From the NCBI GenBank assembly GCA_014873095.1, contig CP050848.1, positions 5,329,850 to 5,393,849 of the forward strand: DNA of 64,000 nucleotides. Direction: 5' to 3'. This DNA is from Planctomycetales bacterium ZRK34 (lineage in GTDB: Bacteria; Planctomycetota; Phycisphaerae; Phycisphaerales; Zrk34). The notes under the pieces are model-generated. The model had not been told where the DNA came from and ran no database searches. It was given only the letters and a program-made list of their open reading frames with translations. Positions 52,503 to 61,812 of the stretch are shown here, piece after piece (within the stretch, counting starts at the first letter, position 1; each line of letters starts with the position of its first letter). The translations under genes and the position numbers were made by a program.

Positions 52503-54800
52503 ATGCCCCGCAGGCACGAAGGTTACGGCGAATTGGAGGTGAGGTCTATTGATGCGACCTCCAGCGCCCAGCCTCCACCTGCAACTCTGAAAATTCAGCA
52601 GCTTTTGATCGGGCGTTGGTGGCTGACGCTGGGTGTGCTCGTATCGACGGTGCTTGGTAGCATTTACTGCCTGGCCGCCAGACATCAGTCGATGTACCAG
52701 AGCCAGGCCACAATTCAGATTCTGCCATACAAAGCTCAGTCGCTGCAGATCGAGAGCGAGTTCCGCACCGGCCACAATTATGACAGCTTCATGAATACGC
52801 AGGCGACGCTGCTCCGCAGCCGCCCGATTCTGACGCGCGTGCTGGATGGCCTGCACCAGGACGCCCGCTACGACGAGCAGACGGCGAAGTGGACGATCGA
52901 CACACTGGCCGGCGGCGTCGTGACAGAAGTTCCACGGCGCACGCAGTTGATCAAGGTCCGTTTCACCCATCCGAATCCGCAAATCGCCCAGGCTGTGGTC
53001 GACTCCGTCACGCAGATTTATCTCGAATCGCTGGAGCAGGGCCTGATCGACACCGATCTGCATCGCCTGCGTCAGGCGAACAGTCGCCTGGATGAACTCC
53101 GCCAGCGCCATGAGCAGTTAAGTCAGCAGTCGGTTCAGGCCCGCATAGCGTTGACCGCGGCTTTCGATCGATTAAACGATGCGCATCGCCGTGAAGCCAA
53201 CAACCCATCGTCCGCAATACGCATCCCCCCCAGGGCGCTGGATGCTGAACAGACCCCGCAGGATCCCCGGACTCGTCAGTGCGTCGAAGCCCTCACGCAG
53301 GCGAAGCTCGAATATTCACAGATGCAGGAGCGATTCAGCGATCGACATCCGGCGATGATTCGCCTGAGTCGGCGTATTGCGATGTACGAACAGACACTCG
53401 CAGAGATCGAACGCCGGCGCGTCGAGTCGACACCGCAGACCACCGCGTCCGCCACAACCTCCACACAGCCCGAGCCACTAAAGGACGATCAGGCACTCAA
53501 CAGCGACGTGGTGCGCCACGAATTGGAACTGACCCAACTCAGCCACCAGTTGGCATACACGCGGAAGCTGATCGAGCAGATGACCCAACGCACCGACCAG
53601 CTCAAAACCGAATCCGGGCTCGCCGGCCAGATCAATCTCATCGAATCGGCCAACCTGCCGACCGAGCCCTTGGAAGAGCAGGCGTACAAGGACATCACGA
53701 TCGGCAGCATCATCGGCGTGACGTTGGGGCTGGTCCTGCTGATCGGCATCAATTTGCTGGATCATCGATGCCACCTGCCCACACAGATCACCGAGCAGAA
53801 TGACATCGCCATGCTCGGAGAGGTACCGGCGTTTAACCCCAAAGCGCCGTCGATTGCGACCGAATCGATTCATCGAGCCCGAGTGCGGCTACAGGCAGGG
53901 GGATTGGGCGACCGCGACAAAGTTGCAGTGGTCTCAGCATCGCAGACCGGCGGTGGGGCGACCACGGCTTGCATCAGCCTCGGCGCATCAATGGCGGCCG
54001 GCGGGCTTCGCACGTTGCTGATCGACGCCGATATGCAGGGCCGCTCGATGAGTCGCCAGTTCGGATGTGCCGTGCTTCGAAACTTTGAAGACGTGCTGCG
54101 AACTGACGGCCGGATTGACGAAGCCGATCTGATGGAGGCCGCCAACCAGGTAAAAGTTCGCGAGATGGGACTACGTGAAACGCTTTTTGAGTTGGGCTAT
54201 CCCGTCGACCAGGCTGAGCACTTGGTTTCACCCGCCATGCAGCAGCGCCGCAATCAGTTGCTTTACGAGGTCATCACGGAGATGCAGCTTCTGCCGATGC
54301 TCGAAGCGCAGCTTCTGATGCAGCGTTGTCACACCCAGCCGCGTGGCTTATCCGATGCGCTGGCCGGTGAGCCTATTCGGCATTGCGTGACGAGCACCGA
54401 TGTCGAAGGCCTGTATCTTCTGCCGAGCAATGACGGCGATATGCTGCGTAATGACGCGATCGGCGCCGAGCCGCTGAAGCAACTGCTGCAGCGCGTTCGT
54501 GAGCAGTATGATGTCGTGTTGATCGACACCCCATCGCTGGATGAATCGCTGGCGGCCGTACTGTTTGCTTCACATGCCGACTGCAGCGTGCTCGTGGTGC
54601 CGCAGCGGGGCGCACTGTCCGATGCCCATGAAGCGGTGACGCTGTTGAGCCGGGCCGGTTCAACCAGCCCCGTGATGCTGTTTAATCGTTTTGGTCGAGG
54701 CCGCGCGGACGGGCAGTTGAATCCGCTTGCCACATCAATGCTTCGCTCGTGCAAACCGGCGGTTAAATCGCCAGTCGCCACCATGCGAGTCGCCGCGTAA
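52503..54800 (+). CDS. Wzz-type polysaccharide chain-length protein fused to degenerate ParA/BY-kinase-like domain
   Basis: 765 aa from the ATG at 52503 (AGGAG 9 nt upstream; a TTG at 52473 is possible). Two membrane segments (near 'WLTLGVLVSTVLGSIYCLA' and 'ITIGSIIGVTLGLVLLIGINLL') bracket a periplasmic Wzz domain and coiled coil, as in GumC/CpsC+D proteins. The cytoplasmic part reads 'KVAVVSASQTGGGATTACISLG' (in parts), TLLIDADMQGRS and VLIDTPSLD. The Walker A lysine is replaced by Ala486 (GGGATT instead of GxGKTT). The C-terminus has no tyrosine cluster. So it is BY-kinase-like in layout but probably not an autokinase. It may regulate chain length of the surface glycan encoded further right. 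Confidence 0.78.
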   Translation: MPRRHEGYGELEVRSIDATSSAQPPPATLKIQQLLIGRWWLTLGVLVSTVLGSIYCLAARHQSMYQSQATIQILPYKAQSLQIESEFRTGHNYDSFMNTQATLLRSRPILTRVLDGLHQDARYDEQTAKWTIDTLAGGVVTEVPRRTQLIKVRFTHPNPQIAQAVVDSVTQIYLESLEQGLIDTDLHRLRQANSRLDELRQRHEQLSQQSVQARIALTAAFDRLNDAHRREANNPSSAIRIPPRALDAEQTPQDPRTRQCVEALTQAKLEYSQMQERFSDRHPAMIRLSRRIAMYEQTLAEIERRRVESTPQTTASATTSTQPEPLKDDQALNSDVVRHELELTQLSHQLAYTRKLIEQMTQRTDQLKTESGLAGQINLIESANLPTEPLEEQAYKDITIGSIIGVTLGLVLLIGINLLDHRCHLPTQITEQNDIAMLGEVPAFNPKAPSIATESIHRARVRLQAGGLGDRDKVAVVSASQTGGGATTACISLGASMAAGGLRTLLIDADMQGRSMSRQFGCAVLRNFEDVLRTDGRIDEADLMEAANQVKVREMGLRETLFELGYPVDQAEHLVSPAMQQRRNQLLYEVITEMQLLPMLEAQLLMQRCHTQPRGLSDALAGEPIRHCVTSTDVEGLYLLPSNDGDMLRNDAIGAEPLKQLLQRVREQYDVVLIDTPSLDESLAAVLFASHADCSVLVVPQRGALSDAHEAVTLLSRAGSTSPVMLFNRFGRGRADGQLNPLATSMLRSCKPAVKSPVATMRVAA

Positions 54801-54998
54801 CCCTTCCCTGGTTTGACGCATCAAACACGGATTCAACCGGGGGTGCTATCGCATTGCTGACGGCGCATTGGTGTTTCTCCCGATCCTTTACACCCGCCCA
54901 CCACGCCTATGATCAGCACATACAACGCGGCCCGGATTCTGCTGCCGCGTTGATCTGAAAAACGTCATGTTCAAACACCAGAAAGGATTGTTTTAACC
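54801..54998. other. 198-bp leader region before the ferritin-like gene
   Basis: Contains arms CAACGCGG/CCGCGTTG (54923-54930, 54945-54952) that could form a hairpin about 45 bp before the ATG. AGAAAGGA is the RBS. Role of the hairpin is unknown. Confidence 0.35.
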
Positions 54999-55481
54999 AT
55001 GTCTGATTCCAAACGTGAACAGATCGTTGCCGAGTTGTGCAAGTCGTACAACATGGAGATCGAAACCGTCGCCAACTACATCGCCTGTTCGACGCAACTC
55101 GACGGCATGCTGGCCCAATCCGTCAAGGAATCACTGGCCACCGATGTCACCGAAGAGCTCGGCCACGCCCAACAGCTCGCCGGCCGCATCAAGGTGCTCG
55201 GCGGGCGCGTGCCCGGTTCGCAGGCGTTGAAGATGAATCAGGCTTCCCTGCAGCCCCCGGCCGACAACGTCGACGTCGAAGCCGTCATCAAGGGTGTCAT
55301 CGAAGCCGAGGCCGGCGCGATTGATCAGTACAACAAGATCATCGAACTGACCGACGGCGTCGACCATGTCACACAGGATCTCTGCATCACCCTCAAGGGC
55401 GATGAAGAAGAGCACCTCAGCGAATTCCAGGGCTTCCAGCGCGAGTATGAAGCCATGCGCAAGATGTTCACCGGCAAGTAA
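54999..55481 (+). CDS. Ferritin-like (bacterioferritin-type) di-iron protein
   Basis: 160 aa. Four-helix pattern with 'YNMEIETVANYIACS' (Glu ligand), 'EELGHAQQL' (ExxH), 'GVIEAEAGAIDQYNKIIEL' (Glu) and 'DEEEHLSEFQ' (ExxH), the normal di-iron ligand set. It lacks the Met of heme-binding Bfr where I can judge. It would store iron or protect against peroxide. Free-standing, with its own terminator. Confidence 0.85.
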   Translation: MSDSKREQIVAELCKSYNMEIETVANYIACSTQLDGMLAQSVKESLATDVTEELGHAQQLAGRIKVLGGRVPGSQALKMNQASLQPPADNVDVEAVIKGVIEAEAGAIDQYNKIIELTDGVDHVTQDLCITLKGDEEEHLSEFQGFQREYEAMRKMFTGK

Positions 55482-55496
55482 TCCACGCCCCGGCTC

Positions 55497-55530
55497 GCCC
55501 GCGGTGTCTTCACAGACGCCGCGGGCTTTT
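55497..55530 (+). terminator. Intrinsic terminator after the ferritin-like gene
   Basis: Arms GCCCGCGGTGTCT (55497-55509) and AGACGCCGCGGGC (55514-55526) with loop TCAC, followed by TTTT. One internal mismatch. Confidence 0.8.
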
Positions 55531-55561
55531 CATTTGAACTCGAACTTACAGGAGGTGTTCC

Positions 55562-55834
55562 ATGGCTGAACCACGCCTGCAGTCACAAGCGTCCGATCGA
55601 CGAGCCGTCGATGATCGCGATGTCGAAGCGACCCCCGACCCGGTTCATCACCAAACCAATCAGCGGTTGTGCGAGATGGCCAAGGCGATCGGCATAGAAC
55701 ATGCCGAGCACATGACGCGCGAACAATTGCTCGCCATACTTGAACCCGGCCCGCCGAAAAATGTAGTCAATGAACCGGCCGGGCCGAATGGTCCGGCGCC
55801 GCCGGCTGCCGCGCCCGATTTCAAGCCGCACTGA
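55562..55834 (+). CDS. Small protein with Rho-N-like helix motif
   Basis: 90 aa with a strong RBS (AGGAGGTG). The centre 'LCEMAKAIGIEHAEHMTREQLLAIL' has the Rho N-terminal/SAP-like pattern (L..(M/L)A...GI......T...L). Both ends are hydrophilic or Pro/Ala-rich. Possible nucleic-acid-binding small protein. Convergent with ffh. Confidence 0.65.
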   Translation: MAEPRLQSQASDRRAVDDRDVEATPDPVHHQTNQRLCEMAKAIGIEHAEHMTREQLLAILEPGPPKNVVNEPAGPNGPAPPAAAPDFKPH

Positions 55835-55844
55835 ATCGCGGCGT

Positions 55845-57320
55845 TTAACGGCTCTTGCGCTTGCGGTCTTTCTTCTTGCGCTTGGATCGCTGGCGCGTCT
55901 TGAAGCTCGGGCCGCTGGAGCCGCCCATCGCCGCCAGGTCCTGCTTGCCAAGCCCGCCGAGGGCTCGCATGCGTTGCAGCGCGCCCATGCCGGCCATCTG
56001 CTTGGTCATGTTCTGAACCATATCGAAACCCTTGACGAGTTGGCTGACGTCCTTGGGCTCGACGCCGGAACCCGTCGCCACGCGCCGGCGGCGTGACTGG
56101 TCCAGCAGGTCAACATCCTTGCGCTCGTGGCGCGTCATCGAGTTGATCATCGCTTCGGTGCGATCCAACTCGCCGTCGTTCATGTCGAGGTCTTTAAGCT
56201 GCTGCCCGACACCCGGGAGCATCCCCAGCAGCGCCTTCATCGAACCCATCTTGCGGATCTTCCGAAGCTGATCCAGGAAGTCGTCCATCGTCATCTTCCC
56301 GGATTCCATCTTCTCCTGAAGCTTCAGCGCCTCTTCTTCAGACACCTGCTCCTGGGCCTTCTCGACGAGACTGACCACATCGCCCATGCCGAGGATGCGG
56401 CTGGCCATGCGGTCAGGGTGAAACTCCTCGAGGGCTTCGATCTTCTCGCCGGTGCCGACGAACTTGATCGGCTTGCCGGTGATTTCCTTGACGGTCAGGG
56501 CGGCGCCGCCGCGGGTGTCCGAATCCGTTTTCGAGAGGATCACGCCGTCGAGTTCGAGCTGCTCGTTGAAAGCCTTGGCGCTGTTGACCGCGTCCTGCCC
56601 GGTCATCGCGTCGATCACGAGATAAATCTGGTGCGGGTTCAGCGCTTTGTCGACCTGGCGAAGCTCACCCATGAGGTCGTCGTTGACATGCAACCGGCCC
56701 GCCGTGTCGAGGATCAACACGTCGACGTTCGCCGATCGGGCCGCCTTCAGGGCGTTGCGGCAGACCTTCACCGCCACACCGACCGCCTTGCCGTACTCGG
56801 CGCACTTGTCCGGCTCGCCGTAGAACCGCACCGCGCCGCCGCCGGGGCTGCCTTCTTCCACCTGCTCGGCCAGCGTGCGAAGCTGCTCGACCGCCGCGGG
56901 GCGCTGCAAGTCGGCCGCCGCCAGCATGACGGATTTGCCCTTCTTTTTCAGGTAGGCCGCGAGCTTGCCGCAGGTCGTCGTCTTGCCCGAACCCTGCAGC
57001 CCGCTCATCATCACGATCGTCGGGGCCGGCTGAACATACATGATGTGCGAATCGACCGGGCCCATGAGCTGGACCAGCTCGTCATAGACGATCTTGATCA
57101 TCTGCTCGCCGGGCTTGAGGCTCTTGAGCACTTCCGAGCCGACGGCTTTATCGACGATGTCGTCGCAGAACTTCTTGACCACATCGTAATGCACATCAGC
57201 TTCGAGCAGGGCGGTGCGGACCTCGCCCATTGCTTCACGGATGTTTGATTCGGAGATGCGTCCGCGGCCGGACAGCTTGCGGAGCGCGCCGGAAAATTTT
57301 TCAGTCAGGTGATCGAGCAT
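55845..57320 (-). CDS. ffh: Signal recognition particle protein Ffh
   Basis: 491 aa. N domain, then the G domain with G1 GLQGSGKTTT near residue 107, 'DLQRPAAVEQL', G3 'LILDTAGRLH', G4 region 'SKTDSDTRGGAAL' (the usual DGDARGG is TDSDTRGG here), then the Met-rich M domain ('MGSMKALLGMLPG', 'VATGSGVEPKDVSQLVKGF', 'MVQNMTKQMAGMG'). It ends in a basic tail (KTRQRSKRKKKDRKRKSR). It targets membrane and secreted proteins with 4.5S RNA. Confidence 0.95.
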   Translation of the reverse strand: MLDHLTEKFSGALRKLSGRGRISESNIREAMGEVRTALLEADVHYDVVKKFCDDIVDKAVGSEVLKSLKPGEQMIKIVYDELVQLMGPVDSHIMYVQPAPTIVMMSGLQGSGKTTTCGKLAAYLKKKGKSVMLAAADLQRPAAVEQLRTLAEQVEEGSPGGGAVRFYGEPDKCAEYGKAVGVAVKVCRNALKAARSANVDVLILDTAGRLHVNDDLMGELRQVDKALNPHQIYLVIDAMTGQDAVNSAKAFNEQLELDGVILSKTDSDTRGGAALTVKEITGKPIKFVGTGEKIEALEEFHPDRMASRILGMGDVVSLVEKAQEQVSEEEALKLQEKMESGKMTMDDFLDQLRKIRKMGSMKALLGMLPGVGQQLKDLDMNDGELDRTEAMINSMTRHERKDVDLLDQSRRRRVATGSGVEPKDVSQLVKGFDMVQNMTKQMAGMGALQRMRALGGLGKQDLAAMGGSSGPSFKTRQRSKRKKKDRKRKSR

Positions 57321-57369
57321 GGGGGATTTCGTCGTCTGGGGTCGTGGTTAGACCCGTATGATAGCCGAA

Positions 57370-58143
57370 TCATCGCCCGGAAGCATCTTTGAAGACATGG
57401 GCCCGGCCGAGTTTGGCCCGGTACGCCGCGTCAATCAGAGGGCGCAGACCGATCAGCGTCGGATCAATCCACTGGGCCTCGTGCAGACACCGCATCGCCT
57501 CGCGGCGCGTGACGGTTTGACCGGCCGTTTCCAGCAGCAGGGCGAACATCTTCGCCACCTGCCGGGGCCGCCGCCGCTGACGCAACCCCGCGGGATCAAT
57601 CACAAGCGGGGGAGCCTTTCCGTCGGCCGCCGCCTCATCAATCAGCAGGTTGCGCGACTTGTGATCGCGATTGATCAGACCCGCCGCGGTGATTCGCCCC
57701 AGTTGCTGACCGATCTGTCCGGCCAGCGCCAATCGACGCTCCGGGTCACGCTCGTCTGCCAGATGATCGATCAGCGTCTTGCCATCGATCGCCGGCATGA
57801 GGATCAAATCCGCGCCATGGCGGCGCGTGATGGCGATCGGCTCCACGCAGCGCACACCCGCATCGGCCAGTTGCCTGGCGCCACGCCACTCCCGCCAACC
57901 CTGTGAAAACCGCAAGGCATGGTCGAGCCCGCCCAGCAGCATGCGCCGGCGTGACGGTCGCAGCGTTTTGACCACCACGGAGACTCCGTTTGCCTGGATG
58001 AACGCGACCCGGCTGCGCGTGTCCTGTTTGAGCACCGTCGAATGGGCATCGTCAGCGTTCAGCAGATCGGTCACGTGTTGCTGAATCTGTTCAAGGGTTG
58101 CCTTCGGCCACAATCGTCGCGCCGCATTCAGATCGAGATGCAT
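57370..58143 (-). CDS. Kdo/WaaP-family lipopolysaccharide kinase-like protein
   Basis: 257 aa from the ATG at 58143 (a TTG is open at 58206). Protein-kinase-like: 'GVSVVVKTLRPSRRRMLLGGLDHALRFSQGWREWRGARQLADAGVRCVEPIAI' (in parts; the Lys-bearing strand), 'GLINRDHKSRNLLID' as catalytic loop and 'VIDPAGLRQRRRP' as the DxG-like segment. This matches the Kdo/WaaP family that phosphorylates LPS core sugars. It sits at the edge of the surface-glycan genes. Confidence 0.78.
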   Translation of the reverse strand: MHLDLNAARRLWPKATLEQIQQHVTDLLNADDAHSTVLKQDTRSRVAFIQANGVSVVVKTLRPSRRRMLLGGLDHALRFSQGWREWRGARQLADAGVRCVEPIAITRRHGADLILMPAIDGKTLIDHLADERDPERRLALAGQIGQQLGRITAAGLINRDHKSRNLLIDEAAADGKAPPLVIDPAGLRQRRRPRQVAKMFALLLETAGQTVTRREAMRCLHEAQWIDPTLIGLRPLIDAAYRAKLGRAHVFKDASGR

Positions 58144-58247
58144 CCGTCGGCCGGGATGACTGACGCCGCCGCTGGAAGCGTGAGGTTGTGGGGGAGTCTG
58201 GTTCAATTCACGCCGCCAGGTAAAAACACAAAGAGTGCGACATCTTT

Positions 58248-59150
58248 TCAGGCATGCTCAACCATAGCGCCGAATATCTCCGGCTCAAGCGGGGTGACCC
58301 GTTGCTTGATGTGTGCCTGCTGCTCCGGGGTGAACAGGCTGTCGAACTTGTTGCGGACATTGATGGGTTGGGCCGCCTGGTGATCCGATGAAACGCCGGA
58401 CAATCTCTGCTGTCGCTGATCGATCATGCCGGGTTCAAACTCGACGCCCATCGCATCACACAGTCGCGTCAGCGCCACCTCGGGCTGACTGACCATATCC
58501 TCATAACGGACCAGCATGTGGTTCGGCCGGCTCAGCAGCGTGCGGCTCATCCGCACCGATGCATTCCACTCATCAATCGCGCAGTCGATATCCGTAAACT
58601 TGTGCCAACCGGGGGCCTCGAATTTCTGACCGGCATCGTAGAGCGAAGCGACGGTGTGCTGGCCCTCACGCACCAGGTGAATGAACAACGTGTCCTCGAC
58701 ATAGCGCTCGATCTCATCGACGTAGAACAGATGGGCCGGTGATTTTTCCAGCCAGACTGTTTTGCCGGCATCCTGGGCGATGGTGTCGACGGTTCGTAAA
58801 AACTGATCGATGGAATCACGCATCCAGAAAAAGCGCGGGTGCAGATTCTCGGCCAGGTCGGCCCGGTCCGCATCCTCTGCAATCTGGCGGAGCAGCTCCT
58901 GCGGCCCCTTGGCCTGACGATAGGCGATGCCCATGGCGATCCGCAGCGGGCTGAATATCGAGCGGATGGACCGGCTGATGTTGCGTTTTGATTTGCGGCG
59001 CAGTCGTTCGCGTCGCTGACCGACCAGGTAGGCGAAGTACTGCGTTTCCAGCAGGCCGAGCACCTGCGGGTGTGCCGACAGCAACGCCCACAACAATGTT
59101 GTGCCGGATCGGGGACAACCGACAATGAATACTCTGCGCGGTGTGGACAT
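58248..59150 (-). CDS. Sulfotransferase
   Basis: 300 aa. The PAPS 5'-phosphosulfate loop VGCPRSGTTLL is at 10-20. The 3'-phosphate loop is near 'FIHLVREGQHTVASL'. This belongs to the Sulfotransfer_3-type family. Likely sulfates a carbohydrate of the cell surface in this cluster. Confidence 0.85.
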   Translation of the reverse strand: MSTPRRVFIVGCPRSGTTLLWALLSAHPQVLGLLETQYFAYLVGQRRERLRRKSKRNISRSIRSIFSPLRIAMGIAYRQAKGPQELLRQIAEDADRADLAENLHPRFFWMRDSIDQFLRTVDTIAQDAGKTVWLEKSPAHLFYVDEIERYVEDTLFIHLVREGQHTVASLYDAGQKFEAPGWHKFTDIDCAIDEWNASVRMSRTLLSRPNHMLVRYEDMVSQPEVALTRLCDAMGVEFEPGMIDQRQQRLSGVSSDHQAAQPINVRNKFDSLFTPEQQAHIKQRVTPLEPEIFGAMVEHA

Positions 59151-59256
59151 GAATGAAAACGCGGCGTTTGGGGGTGATTTTTGCAGGATTATAAGCCCTC
59201 AAGGCACACCGTCAATCAACACGCCCCGGCGTCGGAGCGGTCTGACAAGGCCTTGT

Positions 59257-60099
59257 TTATTTGGTCATCTCAGGCAACGTCGGCCAGCGGAACGGCGCCA
59301 TGTTTTGCTTAGCGGCCCACTTGAACAGGCGATGTTTGATCTTCCATGTCCAGTCGACCTGGCGTTTGAGTCGCTCCGGATCGATCGGGCCCGGGTGAAG
59401 TCGTCCGAGCAGTTGGCGGTATTCATCATCGCCGACGTCGGCGATGGTGACGTTCTTCTGATCCTGGTGCAGTCGGAAGGCGCTTAAAAAAGCCGGAATC
59501 AGGCGGGGCACCACGCCGTGCTGTACCATCCGCACCCAGTAGTCCATGTCCATTCGGAAGTGCAGCGATTCATCCGGCAGGCCGATCTGATCCATCAGCG
59601 ACCGCCGCCAGTGCACCGCGTCCTGTGGCATCAGCGAACGGCGCAGCAGCACCCGCTCGGTGGGTTGCGGAAACACGCGCTTACTCAGCGGCTGGCCATT
59701 TTTATCGATCGCGATGTCCCACCCGCATGTCGCCATCACGGTCGGGTCAGCATACGTCTGGGCCAGGCGATCCAGCGAGCCGGGCAGCAGCAGGTCGTCG
59801 GAATTGATCCACCCGACGATTTCGCCGGTCGCCCGGGTCAGGCCCTTGTTGATCGCGTGGGTCTGTCCACGGTCCGACTCGCTGCACCAGTAGGCCAGTC
59901 GATCGGCATAACGCTTGATGATGTCGACCGAGCCGTCGGCGCTGCCGCCGTCGATGACGATGTATTCGAGATTGTCGTAGTTCTGATCCAGCACACTGCG
60001 CATCGTCGCTTCGAGAAAGTCCGCCTGCTGATAGCTGGGCGTGACGATGCTGATGCGCGGGCGATGACCGGTTGTATCCGATGGGGCGGGTTGAGCCAT
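59257..60099 (-). CDS. Glycosyltransferase family 2 (minus strand)
   Basis: 280 aa. GT-A N-terminus 'RISIVTPSYQQADFLEATMRSVL', then 'YIVIDGGSADGS' and the DXD-like 'GWINSDDLLLPGSL'. A late 'DESLHFRMDMDYWVRM' follows the family pattern for acceptor recognition. It would add one sugar of the surface glycan. Confidence 0.87.
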   Translation of the reverse strand: MAQPAPSDTTGHRPRISIVTPSYQQADFLEATMRSVLDQNYDNLEYIVIDGGSADGSVDIIKRYADRLAYWCSESDRGQTHAINKGLTRATGEIVGWINSDDLLLPGSLDRLAQTYADPTVMATCGWDIAIDKNGQPLSKRVFPQPTERVLLRRSLMPQDAVHWRRSLMDQIGLPDESLHFRMDMDYWVRMVQHGVVPRLIPAFLSAFRLHQDQKNVTIADVGDDEYRQLLGRLHPGPIDPERLKRQVDWTWKIKHRLFKWAAKQNMAPFRWPTLPEMTK

Positions 60100-60273
60100 G
60101 ATGATCGCAGCGACAGGCGGGTGGAATCCGGCGAACAGGCACCCATGTGCTTCGCCGGCGACAGGTCCGGCCCCGGCCTCCGGACAGACCGGACATCATA
60201 AAACATCCCGCGAAGCCCGACAATACAGCCAATCATTGCGTAATGCCCCCCGCAGGGTTACCATCGCCCCGCA

Positions 60274-61257
60274 ATGAGCCAAACGCCGTTTTTCACTGTC
60301 GCCATCCCCACCTACAATCGCGCCGAACTGCTGCGACAAGCCATCACCGGCCTGCTGAATCAGACCTTCAGGGATTTCGAACTGCTGATTGCCGACAACT
60401 GCTCGGAGGATCACACGCCCGAGGTGGTCAAGTCATTCGACGACCCGCGCATCCGGTATGTCCGTCATGATGAAAACCGCGGGGCGGTGGCGAATTTCGA
60501 GTACACCTTCGAGCAGGCCCGGACGCCGTACTTCGTCGCTCATCAGGATGATGATCTGCTCTGCGGTGATTTTCTGGAACGCGCGCATGCGGGACTGGCC
60601 AGCGACTCACAGGCTGTGATATTCGCCACGACGTTCTGGCGCGGCTCGGCCGCAAGCGGGTATTCCGCAGAGCTGGCGGCCGGGTGTGTCGATCCGACGC
60701 TTGGAAACCTGGTCGCAGGTGAGCCTCGGTTGATTGACGGCCCACGCCTGGCGACCCGGTTTCTCTACAGCGCGCCGATCATCTTCCCCACGCTGGCGGT
60801 CCGCTGCGATGTGCTGCGCGAAGCGTACAACCACGGCTGGACGGAAAACATCGGCGGCGACTACATCACCACCGTGCGCATCCTACTGCAGGGCAAGTGC
60901 AGCTATGACCCGCGGATCGGCGGCGTATGGCGCGTGAACAACGACAACCTGTCTTACCAGTACTGGAAGCCCGAACGCAACGCCATCAGCGGCCGCATGT
61001 ATCATCGCCTCGTCGAAGAACTCGATGCCGCCGGCGTCGAGTGGGCCGCGGCGCTGCGTGAAGACCTCGCCGGATTCGACAGCGGGCAACTGATGTCACT
61101 GGCCCGGCGGTGGGTGCGATCCGACGCGCCGAATTCGATGATTCGACTGATCCGAGAATTGCTGGTGTCGACCAACAAGCGATCCGGTCTCTGGCTCTGG
61201 CGACGGATGATCTCACGCATCGGCCTGCGCGGCGCGACAAAAATCATGCGGGCCTGA
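60274..61257 (+). CDS. Glycosyltransferase family 2 (plus strand)
   Basis: 327 aa. 'FFTVAIPTYNRAELLRQAITGLLNQTFRDFELLIADNCSEDHTPEVV' (in parts), DXD-like HQDDDLL and a C-terminal helical region. It is the only plus-strand gene in the cluster and diverges from the other GT2, so the intervening 174 bp may hold promoters for both. Confidence 0.87.
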   Translation: MSQTPFFTVAIPTYNRAELLRQAITGLLNQTFRDFELLIADNCSEDHTPEVVKSFDDPRIRYVRHDENRGAVANFEYTFEQARTPYFVAHQDDDLLCGDFLERAHAGLASDSQAVIFATTFWRGSAASGYSAELAAGCVDPTLGNLVAGEPRLIDGPRLATRFLYSAPIIFPTLAVRCDVLREAYNHGWTENIGGDYITTVRILLQGKCSYDPRIGGVWRVNNDNLSYQYWKPERNAISGRMYHRLVEELDAAGVEWAAALREDLAGFDSGQLMSLARRWVRSDAPNSMIRLIRELLVSTNKRSGLWLWRRMISRIGLRGATKIMRA

Positions 61258-61284
61258 TCGCCTGCAAATACACGGCAAATATTG

Positions 61285-61773
61285 TCACTTGCGATAATCG
61301 ATCGGGCTGGCCGGATTGCCCACGCTGATCGAGTAGGCCGGCAACTCGGACCGCACGATCGAACCCGCGCCCACGACGCATCCCTGTCGAATCACCGCGC
61401 CGTCGAGAATGACCACGCCCGCGCCGATCCAGACATCATCTTCGATAATGATGCCCCCTTTGCTCGGGCCAAAGCCCTGCTCGGTGATCAGCAGGTCGCG
61501 ACGCTGGTACTCATGATTGACCGGGGCCAGGGTACAGTTGGCGGCGATCGCGACATGATCGCCGATGCGAACCCCGTTGCCGGAATAGATCACCGTGCCG
61601 GAGTTCACATACGAAAAACGCCCGATGATCACATCGCCCGATCCGCCGACGGGTTTGATCTTCACGAATGAATCGACCACCGAACCCTCGCCGATGACGA
61701 TGCGACTGCCGCGCACCGAGTCCTCGATATCAGCCATGGACGAGATACGAGCGGCAGGGTGGATCTCAAGCAC
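61285..61773 (-). CDS. Left-handed beta-helix acetyltransferase-like protein
   Basis: 162 aa. Hexapeptide repeats throughout ('GEGSVVDSFVKIKPVGGSGDVIIGRFSYVNSGTVIYSGNGVRIGDHVAIAANCTLAPVNHEY', in parts; then 'IIIEDDVWIGAGVVILDGAVIRQGCVVGAGSIV'). Residues near NHEYQRRD could form the acceptor/CoA site. It would O- or N-acetylate a sugar of the surface glycan. Confidence 0.85.
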   Translation of the reverse strand: MLEIHPAARISSMADIEDSVRGSRIVIGEGSVVDSFVKIKPVGGSGDVIIGRFSYVNSGTVIYSGNGVRIGDHVAIAANCTLAPVNHEYQRRDLLITEQGFGPSKGGIIIEDDVWIGAGVVILDGAVIRQGCVVGAGSIVRSELPAYSISVGNPASPIDYRK

Positions 61774-61812
61774 GATGAATTCCCTCGACGGCTGTCACGT
61801 TCGCCGGCGGCG

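Noticed and set aside
56127..57248. 373-codon plus-strand frame opposite ffh
   Set aside because: Antisense shadow; ffh is unmistakable on the other strand.
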